Assembly (NCBI GenBank): GCA_040905445.1
Contig: JBBDRN010000038.1
Coordinates: forward strand, 1-23,149
Origin: SKPT01 sp040905445
GTDB lineage: Bacteria; Planctomycetota; Phycisphaerae; Phycisphaerales; Phycisphaeraceae
Direction: 5' to 3'
Length of the DNA stretch: 23,149 nucleotides
The translations under genes and the position numbers were made by a program. Below are positions 16,637 through 23,149 of the stretch, piece after piece (position 1 is the stretch's first letter; every line of letters starts with the position of its first letter). The notes beneath the pieces are model-generated. The model saw only the letters and a list, made by a program, of their open reading frames with translations, was not told the DNA's origin and made no database searches.

Positions 16637-18206
16637 GTTTGGCGGGTTCGTGGCGGGGGAAGAGAGCGGGGGCCTTTTCGATCGGGGTGCCCGGCTTGAG
16701 CTGGCCCCACTTCGTCCACGCGGCGAGCTGGCCGGCACCCTTGTCGGCCAGCGCTTCGGCGTAGTCGGCGCAGCCGATGCGGCGCCAGAGCTCCTCCATC
16801 TTCGCGGGCATGACGGGCCAGAGCAGCAGCGAGGCGATGCGCAGCGCTTCGGCGCAGTTGTAGAGGATCGTGCCGACCTGCGCCCTGTTGGCGGGATCCT
16901 TGGCGAGCTTGAAGGGCTGGGTCTGCTCGATGTAGCCATCGATGTCCCGCACCGTTCCCACCACGGCGTGGATCCCTTCTTCAAGCTGGCAGTCGGCAAA
17001 ACGCTCCCTGAAATGATGCGCGAGCGCACCGTTCGTCAGGCTTGGAAAGACGTCTTCTTGATCCACCGGATCCGGCACCTTGCCGTCGCAGTACCGCCCA
17101 ATCATGTTCATCACCCGGCTGGCGCAGTTCCCCACCGTGTTGGCGAGGTCGCTGTTGTAGACGTCGATGAACTTCGCCTCGGCGAAGTCGGCGTCGGTGG
17201 CGCCGAGCGGGCCGTGCGTGGCGAGGTAGTAGCGCAGGGCGTCGAGGCCGAACGTCTCGACATAGCCGTCGAGCTTTTCGAGGTCGACGAAGTTGCCCAG
17301 GCTCTTGCTCATCTTCTGGCCCTCGGCGATCCAGAAGCTGTGGGCGTAGAGCTTTTTGTAAAGCGGCTTGTCGAGGGCCATGAGCATCGCGGGCCAGATG
17401 ACCGCGTGGAACCAGAGGATTTCCTTGCCGATCAGGTGCACGTCGGCGGGCCAGAGCTCGTCGCCCCGGTCGTTGGCCTCGATGGCGGTCAGGTAGTTGA
17501 ACAGCGCGTCGATCCAGACGTAGATCGAGTGGTCCGCGTCGCCCGGCATCGGCACGCCCCAGGGCTCGGTCGAGCGGCTGATGGCGATGTCGTTGAGCCC
17601 GTCGCGCACGCGGGCGAGCACCTCGTTGCGCCGGGCGTCGGGTTGGATGAAGCCGGGGTTGGCCTCGATGTGATCGATCAGCGGCTGCTGGAATCGGCTA
17701 AGGCGGAAGAAGTAGTTCTTCTCCTTGACCCGCGTCAGCGGCTTGCCGGAGATCGCGGACTTGTAGCCGCTCGCCCGGGCGTTGGTCTCGGTGACGTACT
17801 CCTCCTGGCCCTCGTCATACCAGCCCTCGTACTCGCCGAGGTAGACGTCGCCCGAGGCGATCAGCCGCTGGACGTAGCCAAGCAGCCGCGACTGGTGGCG
17901 GTCCTGGGTGGTGCGGATGAAGTCGTCGCAGGTGATCGCCATCCGGTCGAACGTCTGCTGGAACTCGCCGGCGATCGCGTCGACGTACTGCTGGGGCGTC
18001 TGGCCCTGCTCGCGCGCGGCGTCGGCGACCTTCTTGCCATGCTCGTCGGTGCCGGTGAGGAAGAAGACGTCCCGGCCGGCGAGGCGCTGGTAGCGGGCGA
18101 TGACATCCGCGATCGTCGTCGTGTAGATATGCCCGATGTGCGGGCGGGCGTTGACGTAGTAGATCGGCGTCGTGATGTAGAAGGTGTTGTCGCGGTTGGC
18201 CGTCAT
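16632..18206 (-). CDS. metG: Methionyl-tRNA synthetase (short form)
   Basis: 524 aa. It joins methionine to tRNA-Met in an ATP-dependent reaction. The class I signatures are PHIGH (residues 22-26) and KMSKS (298-302), with TFYITTPIYYVNA and LTGTDEHGKKV typical of MetRS. The connective peptide (EGWYDEGQEEYVTE) has no Cys knuckle, so it is the zinc-free type. The C-terminal tRNA-binding (EMAP/Trbp111-like) domain of about 130 residues is absent, as in the short MetRS of many bacteria. I start at ATG 18206, where the conserved MTANRDNTFYITTP begins; the frame could extend 27 codons further up. TACAAT ends 8 nt before the ATG. Divergent from waaA with an 80-bp shared upstream region. Confidence 0.97.
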   Translation of the reverse strand: MTANRDNTFYITTPIYYVNARPHIGHIYTTTIADVIARYQRLAGRDVFFLTGTDEHGKKVADAAREQGQTPQQYVDAIAGEFQQTFDRMAITCDDFIRTTQDRHQSRLLGYVQRLIASGDVYLGEYEGWYDEGQEEYVTETNARASGYKSAISGKPLTRVKEKNYFFRLSRFQQPLIDHIEANPGFIQPDARRNEVLARVRDGLNDIAISRSTEPWGVPMPGDADHSIYVWIDALFNYLTAIEANDRGDELWPADVHLIGKEILWFHAVIWPAMLMALDKPLYKKLYAHSFWIAEGQKMSKSLGNFVDLEKLDGYVETFGLDALRYYLATHGPLGATDADFAEAKFIDVYNSDLANTVGNCASRVMNMIGRYCDGKVPDPVDQEDVFPSLTNGALAHHFRERFADCQLEEGIHAVVGTVRDIDGYIEQTQPFKLAKDPANRAQVGTILYNCAEALRIASLLLWPVMPAKMEELWRRIGCADYAEALADKGAGQLAAWTKWGQLKPGTPIEKAPALFPRHEPAKP

Positions 18207-18214
18207 GGGCGGGC

Positions 18215-18220
18215 ATTGTA
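18215..18220 (-). promoter_or_regulatory. -10 element, leaderless start of metG
   Basis: TACAAT on the minus strand, 8 nt before ATG 18206; no Shine-Dalgarno. Confidence 0.45.
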
Positions 18221-18272
18221 GGCGATCGCGCGGCCCCGGGTGCCACGGGAACGAGCGACCCGGGCGATGACG

Positions 18273-18278
18273 TAGAAT
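18273..18278 (+). promoter_or_regulatory. -10 element, leaderless start of waaA
   Basis: TAGAAT, 7 nt before ATG 18286; no Shine-Dalgarno. Confidence 0.4.
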
Positions 18279-18285
18279 CCGCGTC

Positions 18286-19596
18286 ATGCTCCTGCGCGAC
18301 CTTGCCTATGCCGCCGCCGCCGTGGTCAGCGCCCCGATCTGGGCGACGCGGATGCTGCGCACGGGCAAGCACCGCACCGACTGGGCGGGCCGGTTCGGCC
18401 ACATCGCCGCCCGTCCGAAATCCGAAATCCGAAATGCGATATCGCTCTCGCCCGCGCCCTCGCCCTCACCCTCGCCACCACCCGCCCTCCTGATCCACGC
18501 CGTGTCCGTGGGGGAGGTCAACGCCATCCGCGGCCTCGTCGCCGGGCTCGCCGCCGCCCGGCCGGACGTGCGCGTGGTAATCTGCTCGACGACGGACACC
18601 GGCCACGCCCGGGCGACGCAGCTTTTCGGCGAGCGCCACGAGGTCGTGCGCTACCCGCTGGACTTTTCGTTTGCCGTGCGGCGTTTTCTCGACGGTGTGC
18701 GGCCGGACGTCGTCGCGCTGACCGAGCTGGAGCTGTGGCCCAACTTCGTGAGCGCGTGTCGCCGGCGCGGCATCGCGGTGTGCGTCGTCAACGGCCGCCT
18801 GTCCGATCGCTCGTTCAAGCGCTATCGGCTGGCGCGGCCGCTGCTGCGGGGGACGTTTGCGAGCCTTGACGCCGCGGCCGTGCAGACGCCGGTGTACGCC
18901 GAACGGTTCAGGCAGATGGGCACGCCCGCCGACCGCGTGCGCGTGCTCGACTCGATGAAGTGGGACAACGCGAGCATCGCGGACGAGGTGCCGGGCGCGG
19001 ACGAGCTCGCGGCGGCGATGGGGATCGATCGGTCGCGGCCGCTGATCGCCGCCGGCTCGACCGGGCCGGGCGAGGAGGCGATGCTCATCAATACGTGCCC
19101 GCGCGAGGCGCAGCTTCTGGTCGCGCCGCGGCGGCCGGAGCGGTTCGACGAGGTGACGAGGCTGGTGCCGGGTGTTGTGCGGCGGACGGCGCACGCCGAC
19201 GGGACGCACCGTGAGCCGGCGGTGGAGCAGCGCTTCTTTCTGCTGGACACGCTGGGCGAGCTGCGCAAGGCGTATGCGCTCGCCGACGTGTGCGTGGTGG
19301 GGCGATCGTTTCTCGGGTTGTACGGCTCGGACCCGACGGAGCCGATCGCCCTGGGCAAGCCGACGGTCATCGGCCCGCACCACGCCGACTTCGCCGACAT
19401 GGTCACGGCGCTGGCGGACGCGGGCGGGCTGATCGTGACCGACGAGCCCGGCGCGACGGCGGCGACGCTGCTCGCGGATCGCGCCCGCGCCGACGGGCTC
19501 GCCGAGCGCGGCCGGGCGACGATTCGTCAGCGCCAGGGCGCGACGCAGCGCCATGTCGAGTTGCTGCTGTCCCTGCTGCCAGAGCCAACCCGCTAA
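18286..19596 (+). CDS. waaA: 3-deoxy-D-manno-octulosonic acid (Kdo) transferase
   Basis: 436 aa, GT30 family. WaaA adds Kdo from CMP-Kdo to lipid A precursor at the inner face of the cytoplasmic membrane. An N-terminal membrane anchor (LLRDLAYAAAAVVSAPIWAT) precedes the conserved HAVSVGEVNA with the catalytic Glu (Glu77), TDTGHARA, ELELWPNFV and VNGRLSDRS. The C-domain has AGSTGPGEEA and DPTEPIALGKPTVIGPHHADF. The family's usual HGGHNPLEP is here LYGSDPTEP. Residues about 43-67 (RPKSEIRNAISLS then a Pro/Ser run) are not part of the family pattern; they are encoded by a CCGAAAT heptamer array plus a low-complexity CCCTCGCC stretch. The gene implies lipid A/Kdo in the outer membrane. Confidence 0.93.
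   Translation: MLLRDLAYAAAAVVSAPIWATRMLRTGKHRTDWAGRFGHIAARPKSEIRNAISLSPAPSPSPSPPPALLIHAVSVGEVNAIRGLVAGLAAARPDVRVVICSTTDTGHARATQLFGERHEVVRYPLDFSFAVRRFLDGVRPDVVALTELELWPNFVSACRRRGIAVCVVNGRLSDRSFKRYRLARPLLRGTFASLDAAAVQTPVYAERFRQMGTPADRVRVLDSMKWDNASIADEVPGADELAAAMGIDRSRPLIAAGSTGPGEEAMLINTCPREAQLLVAPRRPERFDEVTRLVPGVVRRTAHADGTHREPAVEQRFFLLDTLGELRKAYALADVCVVGRSFLGLYGSDPTEPIALGKPTVIGPHHADFADMVTALADAGGLIVTDEPGATAATLLADRARADGLAERGRATIRQRQGATQRHVELLLSLLPEPTR
18415..18435. repeat. Heptamer array inside waaA
   Basis: Three exact CCGAAAT units, in frame, encoding part of RPKSEIRN. The same family is otherwise intergenic in this window. Confidence 0.9.
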
Positions 19597-19620
19597 ACTG
19601 GCTCGCGCCGGGTCCGCGGT

Positions 19621-19645
19621 GGAAGGTCCGCACAGCGGACCCTAC
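19621..19645. repeat. 25-bp palindromic repeat, copy 2
   Basis: Exact inverted copy of 29-53, located between waaA and proB. Stem GGTCCGC with loop ACA. Confidence 0.95.
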
Positions 19646-19671
19646 ATCGACTTCGGCGGGCCGCCATTCGC

Positions 19672-19699
19672 AATCAGAAATCAGAAATCAGAAATCAGA
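19672..19699. repeat. Heptamer array directly before proB
   Basis: Four exact AATCAGA units, then AATTCCTC and the ATG of proB. It occupies the place where a ribosome binding site would be. Confidence 0.95.
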
Positions 19700-19707
19700 A
19701 ATTCCTC

Positions 19708-20844
19708 ATGTCTTCCACCGCCCTGCGTCAATCCCTTCTGCCTGCCGCCCGTCGGCTCGTCGTGAAGATCGGCACGCAGCTTGTGACGACGACGAGCGGG
19801 GACGGGACGCGGCTGGACCTGGCGTACATCCGGCGCATCGCCGGGCAGGTCGCGCGGCTGCGCGAGCGCGGGTGCGAGGTGACGCTCGTCAGTTCCGGCG
19901 CGGTCGGGGCCGGTTGCCTCGAATTGGGGCTGACGGAGCGGCCGCGCGACATCGCTGACCTCCAGGCCATTGCCGCGGTCGGCCAGCGCCGCCTCATGGC
20001 GCACATGAACCAGGCGTTTCAGCGTCACGGGCTCAAGGTCGGGCAGATGCTGCTGACCCGCGGCGACTTCGACGACCGCACGCGCTTTCTCAACATCCGC
20101 AACTGCGTCACGCGGCTGCACGAGCTGGGCTGCGTGCCCATCCTCAATGAGAACGACACCGTCGCCGTCGATGAGATCCGCTTCGGCGACAACGACCTGC
20201 TCGCGGCGCTGATGGCGACAGCGATCCGTGCGGACGTGCTCATCCTGCTGACGAACGTGGCGGGGCTGCTCGACGCGGAAGGGCGCGTGGTCGACATCGT
20301 GGAGAACGCGAACGATCACCTGGGGCTGGCGCGCGACGAGCGAAGCACGTGGGGCTCGGGTGGCATGGCGTCCAAGCTCGAAGCGGCGCGCGTTGTCACG
20401 GAGGCGGGCGAATTGGCGATCATCGCCGACGGGCGCGAGCGCGACGTGCTGGGACAGTTGCTCGCGGGGCGGCCGCTGGGCACCGTGTTCGTCCCCGCGC
20501 GACGCAAGCTCGATGCGAGGCAGCGCTGGATCGGGCTGACCGCCCGGCCTGCCGGGGCGCTGATCATCGACGACGGCGCGGCGCGGGCGCTGCGTCAGCG
20601 CGGCAAGAGCCTGCTCGCGACAGGCATTACGCAGATCAAGGGGGCGTTCCAGCGCGGCGACGTGCTGATCGTGCGCGACATGGGCGGGCGCGAGCTCGGG
20701 CGCGGGCTGACCAACTACCCCGCCGACGAGTTGGAACTCATCAAGGGCAAGCGATCCAGCCAGTTCGCCGCCATCCTCGGCCGGGGTGCGTTCGACGAGG
20801 TCATCCACCGCAACAATCTCGTGCTGCTGCGCAATGGGGCGTAA
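19708..20844 (+). CDS. proB: Glutamate 5-kinase
   Basis: 378 aa, normal for the family. It phosphorylates glutamate, the first step of proline synthesis. The amino acid kinase domain shows RLVVKIGTQLVT, TLVSSGAVGAGCLELG, GCVPILNENDTVAVDEIRFG, GDNDLLAAL, and STWGSGGMASKLEAARVVTE. A C-terminal PUA domain follows from about residue 285 (GALIIDDGAARALRQRGKSL and VRDMGGRELGRGLTNY). All substrate-binding motifs are present. proA is not in the window. There is no Shine-Dalgarno; a heptamer array lies 8 nt before the ATG. Repeat copy D starts 5 bp after the stop. Downstream is the nuclease gene with its own TACAAT. Confidence 0.97.
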   Translation: MSSTALRQSLLPAARRLVVKIGTQLVTTTSGDGTRLDLAYIRRIAGQVARLRERGCEVTLVSSGAVGAGCLELGLTERPRDIADLQAIAAVGQRRLMAHMNQAFQRHGLKVGQMLLTRGDFDDRTRFLNIRNCVTRLHELGCVPILNENDTVAVDEIRFGDNDLLAALMATAIRADVLILLTNVAGLLDAEGRVVDIVENANDHLGLARDERSTWGSGGMASKLEAARVVTEAGELAIIADGRERDVLGQLLAGRPLGTVFVPARRKLDARQRWIGLTARPAGALIIDDGAARALRQRGKSLLATGITQIKGAFQRGDVLIVRDMGGRELGRGLTNYPADELELIKGKRSSQFAAILGRGAFDEVIHRNNLVLLRNGA

Positions 20845-20849
20845 GAGGT

Positions 20850-20875
20850 CATAGAGCCGGGACCGGTGATCCCGG
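20850..20875. repeat. CCGGGACC palindrome, copy D
   Basis: 24 of 26 bases match copy A in the same orientation. It starts 5 bp after the proB stop. Confidence 0.85.
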
Positions 20876-20942
20876 TGAGCGCGGGGCGGGCGCTGCCACG
20901 CACCCGGGCCGGCGGCGCTGCGGGCGGCGCGGGTCGCGGCGG

Positions 20943-20948
20943 TACAAT
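20943..20948 (+). promoter_or_regulatory. -10 element, leaderless start of the nuclease gene
   Basis: TACAAT, 6 nt before the GTG at 20955. It supports this GTG as the start. Confidence 0.45.
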
Positions 20949-20954
20949 GGCCGC

Positions 20955-21581
20955 GTGGCACAACCCGGCAAACGTTCATCGAAGTCGGCGGGGCGCGGGG
21001 CGGCCGCGCCCGTGGGCTGGCGCGCGTTTCTCGCGCGTCGGCGCCGACGGCGGCAGATCATCGCCGCGATCTGCATCGCCCTGCTCGGTATCGTGATCGC
21101 CATGGACCGCGCCGGCGTGCTGGAAGTCGAGCGCTTCGGCCCGGACGAGCTGACGCGCTACGACGGCCAAAGCGTTCGCGTCGCGCGGGTGATCGACGGC
21201 GACACGTTTGATGTCGATGAGCCGGACGGCGAGCAAGCGACGACGCGCGTGCGCCTGTGGGGCGTCGACACGCCGGAGACGGCTTGGCCGGAGCAGGGGC
21301 GCGACGAGCCCGAGCCGTTCGCCGAGGAGGCGACGCGGTACACGCGCGAGTTGATCGAGGGGCGGACGGTGACGCTGCGCCTTGAGCCGCAGCGCGTGCG
21401 GGGGCGTTACGGCCGACTGCTCGCCCACGTCGAGCTCGCCGACGGCCGCCTGCTCAACGAGCTGCTCATCGAGCAGGGCCTGGCCGAGTCCGAGACCCGC
21501 TGGCCGCACGACGAGCTGGACCGCTACGAGGCGGCGCAGACGCGGGCGCGGGAGGCGCGGCGGGGGATGTGGGGAGAGTAG
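20955..21581 (+). CDS. Membrane-anchored thermonuclease (staphylococcal nuclease-like)
   Basis: 208 aa from a GTG. A basic N-terminus (GKRSSKSAGRG...ARRRRRRQ) leads into one transmembrane helix, IIAAICIALLGIVIAM (about residues 35-50), then an SNase domain: VARVIDGDTFDV, VRLWGVDTPE (Arg100, Glu108) and RYGRLLAHVELADG (Arg154), the counterparts of the Ca2+-dependent catalytic Arg35, Glu43 and Arg87. A LLNELLIEQGLAE helix and EARRGMWG end the domain. By the positive-inside rule the nuclease should face outside the cytoplasm, for nucleic acid degradation. No ATG lies upstream of the membrane segment in frame; TACAAT 6 nt upstream backs the GTG. Confidence 0.88.
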   Translation: MAQPGKRSSKSAGRGAAAPVGWRAFLARRRRRRQIIAAICIALLGIVIAMDRAGVLEVERFGPDELTRYDGQSVRVARVIDGDTFDVDEPDGEQATTRVRLWGVDTPETAWPEQGRDEPEPFAEEATRYTRELIEGRTVTLRLEPQRVRGRYGRLLAHVELADGRLLNELLIEQGLAESETRWPHDELDRYEAAQTRAREARRGMWGE

Positions 21582-21582
21582 G

Positions 21583-21607
21583 TCCGAATCGGCTGATTGC
21601 TGACGGG
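21583..21607. repeat. Degenerate heptamer repeat after the nuclease gene
   Basis: AATCGGC, TGATTGC, TGACGGG directly after the stop codon; a weak member of the same family. Confidence 0.4.
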
Positions 21608-21655
21608 TGAGCGCCGGGGGCCAGGTGGCCGCGAAGCGGCAAGCCGTGCGCCGTG

Positions 21656-22783
21656 CTACTGTCCGAACAGCGTCGTCTGGTGCATCATGCCCGCCTTCTC
21701 GAAGTACGCGAGCGCCTCTTGCGTTGAAGCGAACACGCGCGTCGCTGTCTCGGTGATGAACGGCGAGGGCGTGCGTTTGGGCTTCCAGACGACATACACC
21801 TCCTTGCCATGCTCGTAAGCGTGCTGGAGCTCGCGTTCGACGCCGGAGGAGAGTCCCGGCATCGGGCCGGTGGAGCCGGGCAGCTCGGGGATGTAGCTGA
21901 CGATCATGTCGGACTGGTCGATGAGTTTGAAGTCGCGCATGTAGATCTGGCCGTCGATGTCGCCGGCGATGTCGAGCACCTGCTTGACGGAGACGCGGAT
22001 GCTCTGCACGCCGCCGCGGCCGTCGCTCATCTGCACCTCGATGAAGTCGCGGCTGTCGCGCGCCGCTTCCACGGCGTTTTCCAGCAGCAACTTCTCATCC
22101 ACGTCGCCCGGGTCGAACGCGATGAAGTGCCGGGCGAGCGCCGCGCGGAATTCGTCGATCTCGGCCATGATCCGGGGCATGTGGGCGACGTGCGTCATCG
22201 GAAACGACGGGTAGACCTTGCGCATGTCGGGTCGACACGCCAGGCGGAAGCAGGTGTCGATCGTCTCATGCGTGCGCCCGCGCGAGAGGATGTAGAACCG
22301 GTCGCTGCACTCGAGCGCCTGGGCGAGGATCTCGGTGGCGACGATCTCCTCCTCGCGCCAGACCATCAGGTCCTTGAGCGTGGCGTCGACGGTGTGCTCG
22401 CGATGAAGGCGATGGTGCACGACCTCGATGTTGTCGACGAGGCAGATGAGCGTGTCGGGCTTCAGCGCCCTGGCCTGGTCGAAGTCGAAGGCGGAAAAGA
22501 GCCCGTGTCGCCAGCGGAACGTGGCGTGCGTGTTGACGAGGACGTTGGGCTGATCACGGGCGTCAGTGATGATGTCCTTGAACGCGGCGCGGCGGAGGCT
22601 GTGCAGGCGCGACAGGGGCAGGTCGAGGATGCGCCCGGGCTTCACGTCCGGGGCTTCGGCGTACATGATGTCGCCGACGTGGTAAAGCCCGACGCGCTCA
22701 CCGTGGTCGGCGGCGAGCTGGGCGACGCGGCCGAGGTACGCCTTCTTGTTCATGCCGACCTGGCCGGTGACGATTGCGCGCAT
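21656..22783 (-). CDS. P-loop kinase-like protein with a nucleoside 2-deoxyribosyltransferase-like C-terminal half
   Basis: 375 aa; I cannot name it. The N-terminus MRAIVTGQVGMNKKAYLGRV has the position and strand of an adenylate-kinase-like P-loop, but Walker A is degenerate: GQVGMNKK lacks the last Gly and the Ser/Thr. Residues 1-187 look like an alpha/beta nucleotide-binding fold (GERVGLYHVGDIM, DTLICLVDNIE). From about 188 a second fold begins: KVYPSFPMTHV, then EIDEFRAALARHFIAFDP, RDFKLIDQSDMIVSYI and SSGVERELQHAYEHGKEVYV. This order is that of nucleoside 2-deoxyribosyltransferases, with Glu318 at the catalytic position. No signal peptide or membrane segment. It stands alone between convergent and unrelated neighbours; TACAAT is 6 nt before the ATG. 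Confidence 0.75.
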   Translation of the reverse strand: MRAIVTGQVGMNKKAYLGRVAQLAADHGERVGLYHVGDIMYAEAPDVKPGRILDLPLSRLHSLRRAAFKDIITDARDQPNVLVNTHATFRWRHGLFSAFDFDQARALKPDTLICLVDNIEVVHHRLHREHTVDATLKDLMVWREEEIVATEILAQALECSDRFYILSRGRTHETIDTCFRLACRPDMRKVYPSFPMTHVAHMPRIMAEIDEFRAALARHFIAFDPGDVDEKLLLENAVEAARDSRDFIEVQMSDGRGGVQSIRVSVKQVLDIAGDIDGQIYMRDFKLIDQSDMIVSYIPELPGSTGPMPGLSSGVERELQHAYEHGKEVYVVWKPKRTPSPFITETATRVFASTQEALAYFEKAGMMHQTTLFGQ

Positions 22784-22789
22784 GGCTGG

Positions 22790-22795
22790 ATTGTA
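22790..22795 (-). promoter_or_regulatory. -10 element, leaderless start of the P-loop/NDT-like gene
   Basis: TACAAT on the minus strand with exactly 6 nt before ATG 22783; no Shine-Dalgarno. Confidence 0.45.
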
Positions 22796-22828
22796 TAGAA
22801 CCGGGCGCAGCGCCGTCCGCGGGCATGC

Positions 22829-22860
22829 AAAAAGGCGGGCCCACCGTGGGTGGACCCGCC
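22829..22860 (-). terminator. Rho-independent terminator of the PEP-CTERM gene
   Basis: On the minus strand GGCGGGTCCACC and GGTGGGCCCGCC form a near-perfect stem with a short CAC loop, followed by TTTTT. It lies about 30 nt after the stop codon. Confidence 0.85.
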
Positions 22861-22888
22861 CGAGTCGTTGAGCCGGTTGCGTGTTGCG

Positions 22889-23149
22889 TCACGCAACCCT
22901 TTTTCGCCGCAGCAGCGCCAGCCCGCCGAGGCCCAGCAGCGCCAGGCTGCCCGGCTCGGGGATCGCCACCGCGCCGCCGCCGCCCACGAGCAACTGCACG
23001 AACGGCTGCACGTCCACGGCATCCAACGCGCCATCGTTGTTGATATCACCCACCAGCACGGGATCGATGCCATGCTGGTTCTGGTATTCGCCGGGGTTCG
23101 TCAGCGCCAGCACGAACGGTGCGACGTCGACCGCGTCGACGACGCCGTC
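22889..23149 (-). CDS. PEP-CTERM sorted protein with dockerin-like repeats (C-terminal fragment)
   Basis: The gene enters from the right edge, and only its last 86 residues are here. Two calcium-loop repeats of dockerin type are seen: DGVVDAVDVAPFVLALTNP and GDINNDGALDAVDVQPFVQL. Then a Gly/Ala linker leads to a classic PEP-CTERM tail, IPEPGSLALLGLGGLALLRR followed by KRVA: PEP motif, hydrophobic helix, basic end. Such tails are recognised by an exosortase and its envelope-sorting machinery, so the protein is exported to or through the outer membrane. The dockerin-like block directly before the tail is a common planctomycete layout. The N-terminal domain is outside the window. A strong terminator follows. 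Confidence 0.9.
   Translation of the reverse strand, partial: DGVVDAVDVAPFVLALTNPGEYQNQHGIDPVLVGDINNDGALDAVDVQPFVQLLVGGGGAVAIPEPGSLALLGLGGLALLRRKRVA

Noticed and set aside
16650..18221. 523-codon plus-strand frame opposite metG
   Set aside because: No recognisable domain; metG motifs on the other strand are complete.

Overview
The window is about 23 kb of very GC-rich DNA with no sign of phage, plasmid or transposase genes. I infer a Gram-negative member of the Planctomycetota, most likely class Phycisphaerae. The reasons are a PEP-CTERM protein preceded by dockerin-like calcium repeats, a membrane protein headed by a CxECGYxLRGL...CPECG zinc ribbon, a DUF4091-type secreted glycoside hydrolase, and waaA (lipopolysaccharide core). 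This rests on family resemblance only; there is no rRNA gene to confirm it.

Layout. 1-732 (minus): the 5' end of a PA0069-type radical SAM gene and a free-standing ClpC N-domain protein. 907-1962 (plus): a cytochrome c lipoprotein and an unknown 128-aa protein. 2006-4147 (minus): a zinc-ribbon membrane protein and an orphan ABC-type solute-binding protein. 4297-5367 (plus): an M42 aminopeptidase. 5368-5760: no convincing protein gene but a possible folded RNA, followed by tRNA-Tyr. 5998-9007: divergent endonuclease/exonuclease/phosphatase-family and DUF4091 glycosidase-like genes. 9164-15386 (minus): speA, carA, a GT4 glycosyltransferase split by a 53-nt G run, and a TrmH/SpoU methyltransferase. 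15529-16488 (plus): a zinc-less MDR dehydrogenase, convergent with metG (minus). 18286-21581 (plus): waaA, proB and a membrane-anchored nuclease. 21656-22783 (minus): an unusual P-loop plus nucleoside-deoxyribosyltransferase-like protein. 22889-end (minus): the 3' end of a PEP-CTERM gene with a good terminator.

Most genes are single-gene units of core metabolism and envelope building (carbamoyl phosphate, polyamines, proline, tRNA charging, Kdo transfer), not one pathway. Two things stand out beyond the genes. First, at least seven genes have a TANNNT hexamer ending 6-9 nt before the start codon and no Shine-Dalgarno sequence, which points to widespread leaderless transcription. Second, the spaces between genes hold several families of short repeats: (i) AATCAGA/ATTGCCG-type heptamer arrays touching starts or stops; (ii) a GGTCCGC-ACA-GCGGACC palindrome; (iii) a CCGGGACC-ACC-GGTCCCGG palindrome with a CTTTAT tail that supplies stop codons; (iv) a CACTGACAAG hairpin pair flanked by 25-bp direct repeats. 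Families (i) and (ii) each have one copy inside an open reading frame.

The most interesting single protein is the one at 21656-22783. The most interesting locus to recheck is the poly-G tract at 14147-14220, which may be phase variation or an assembly artefact.
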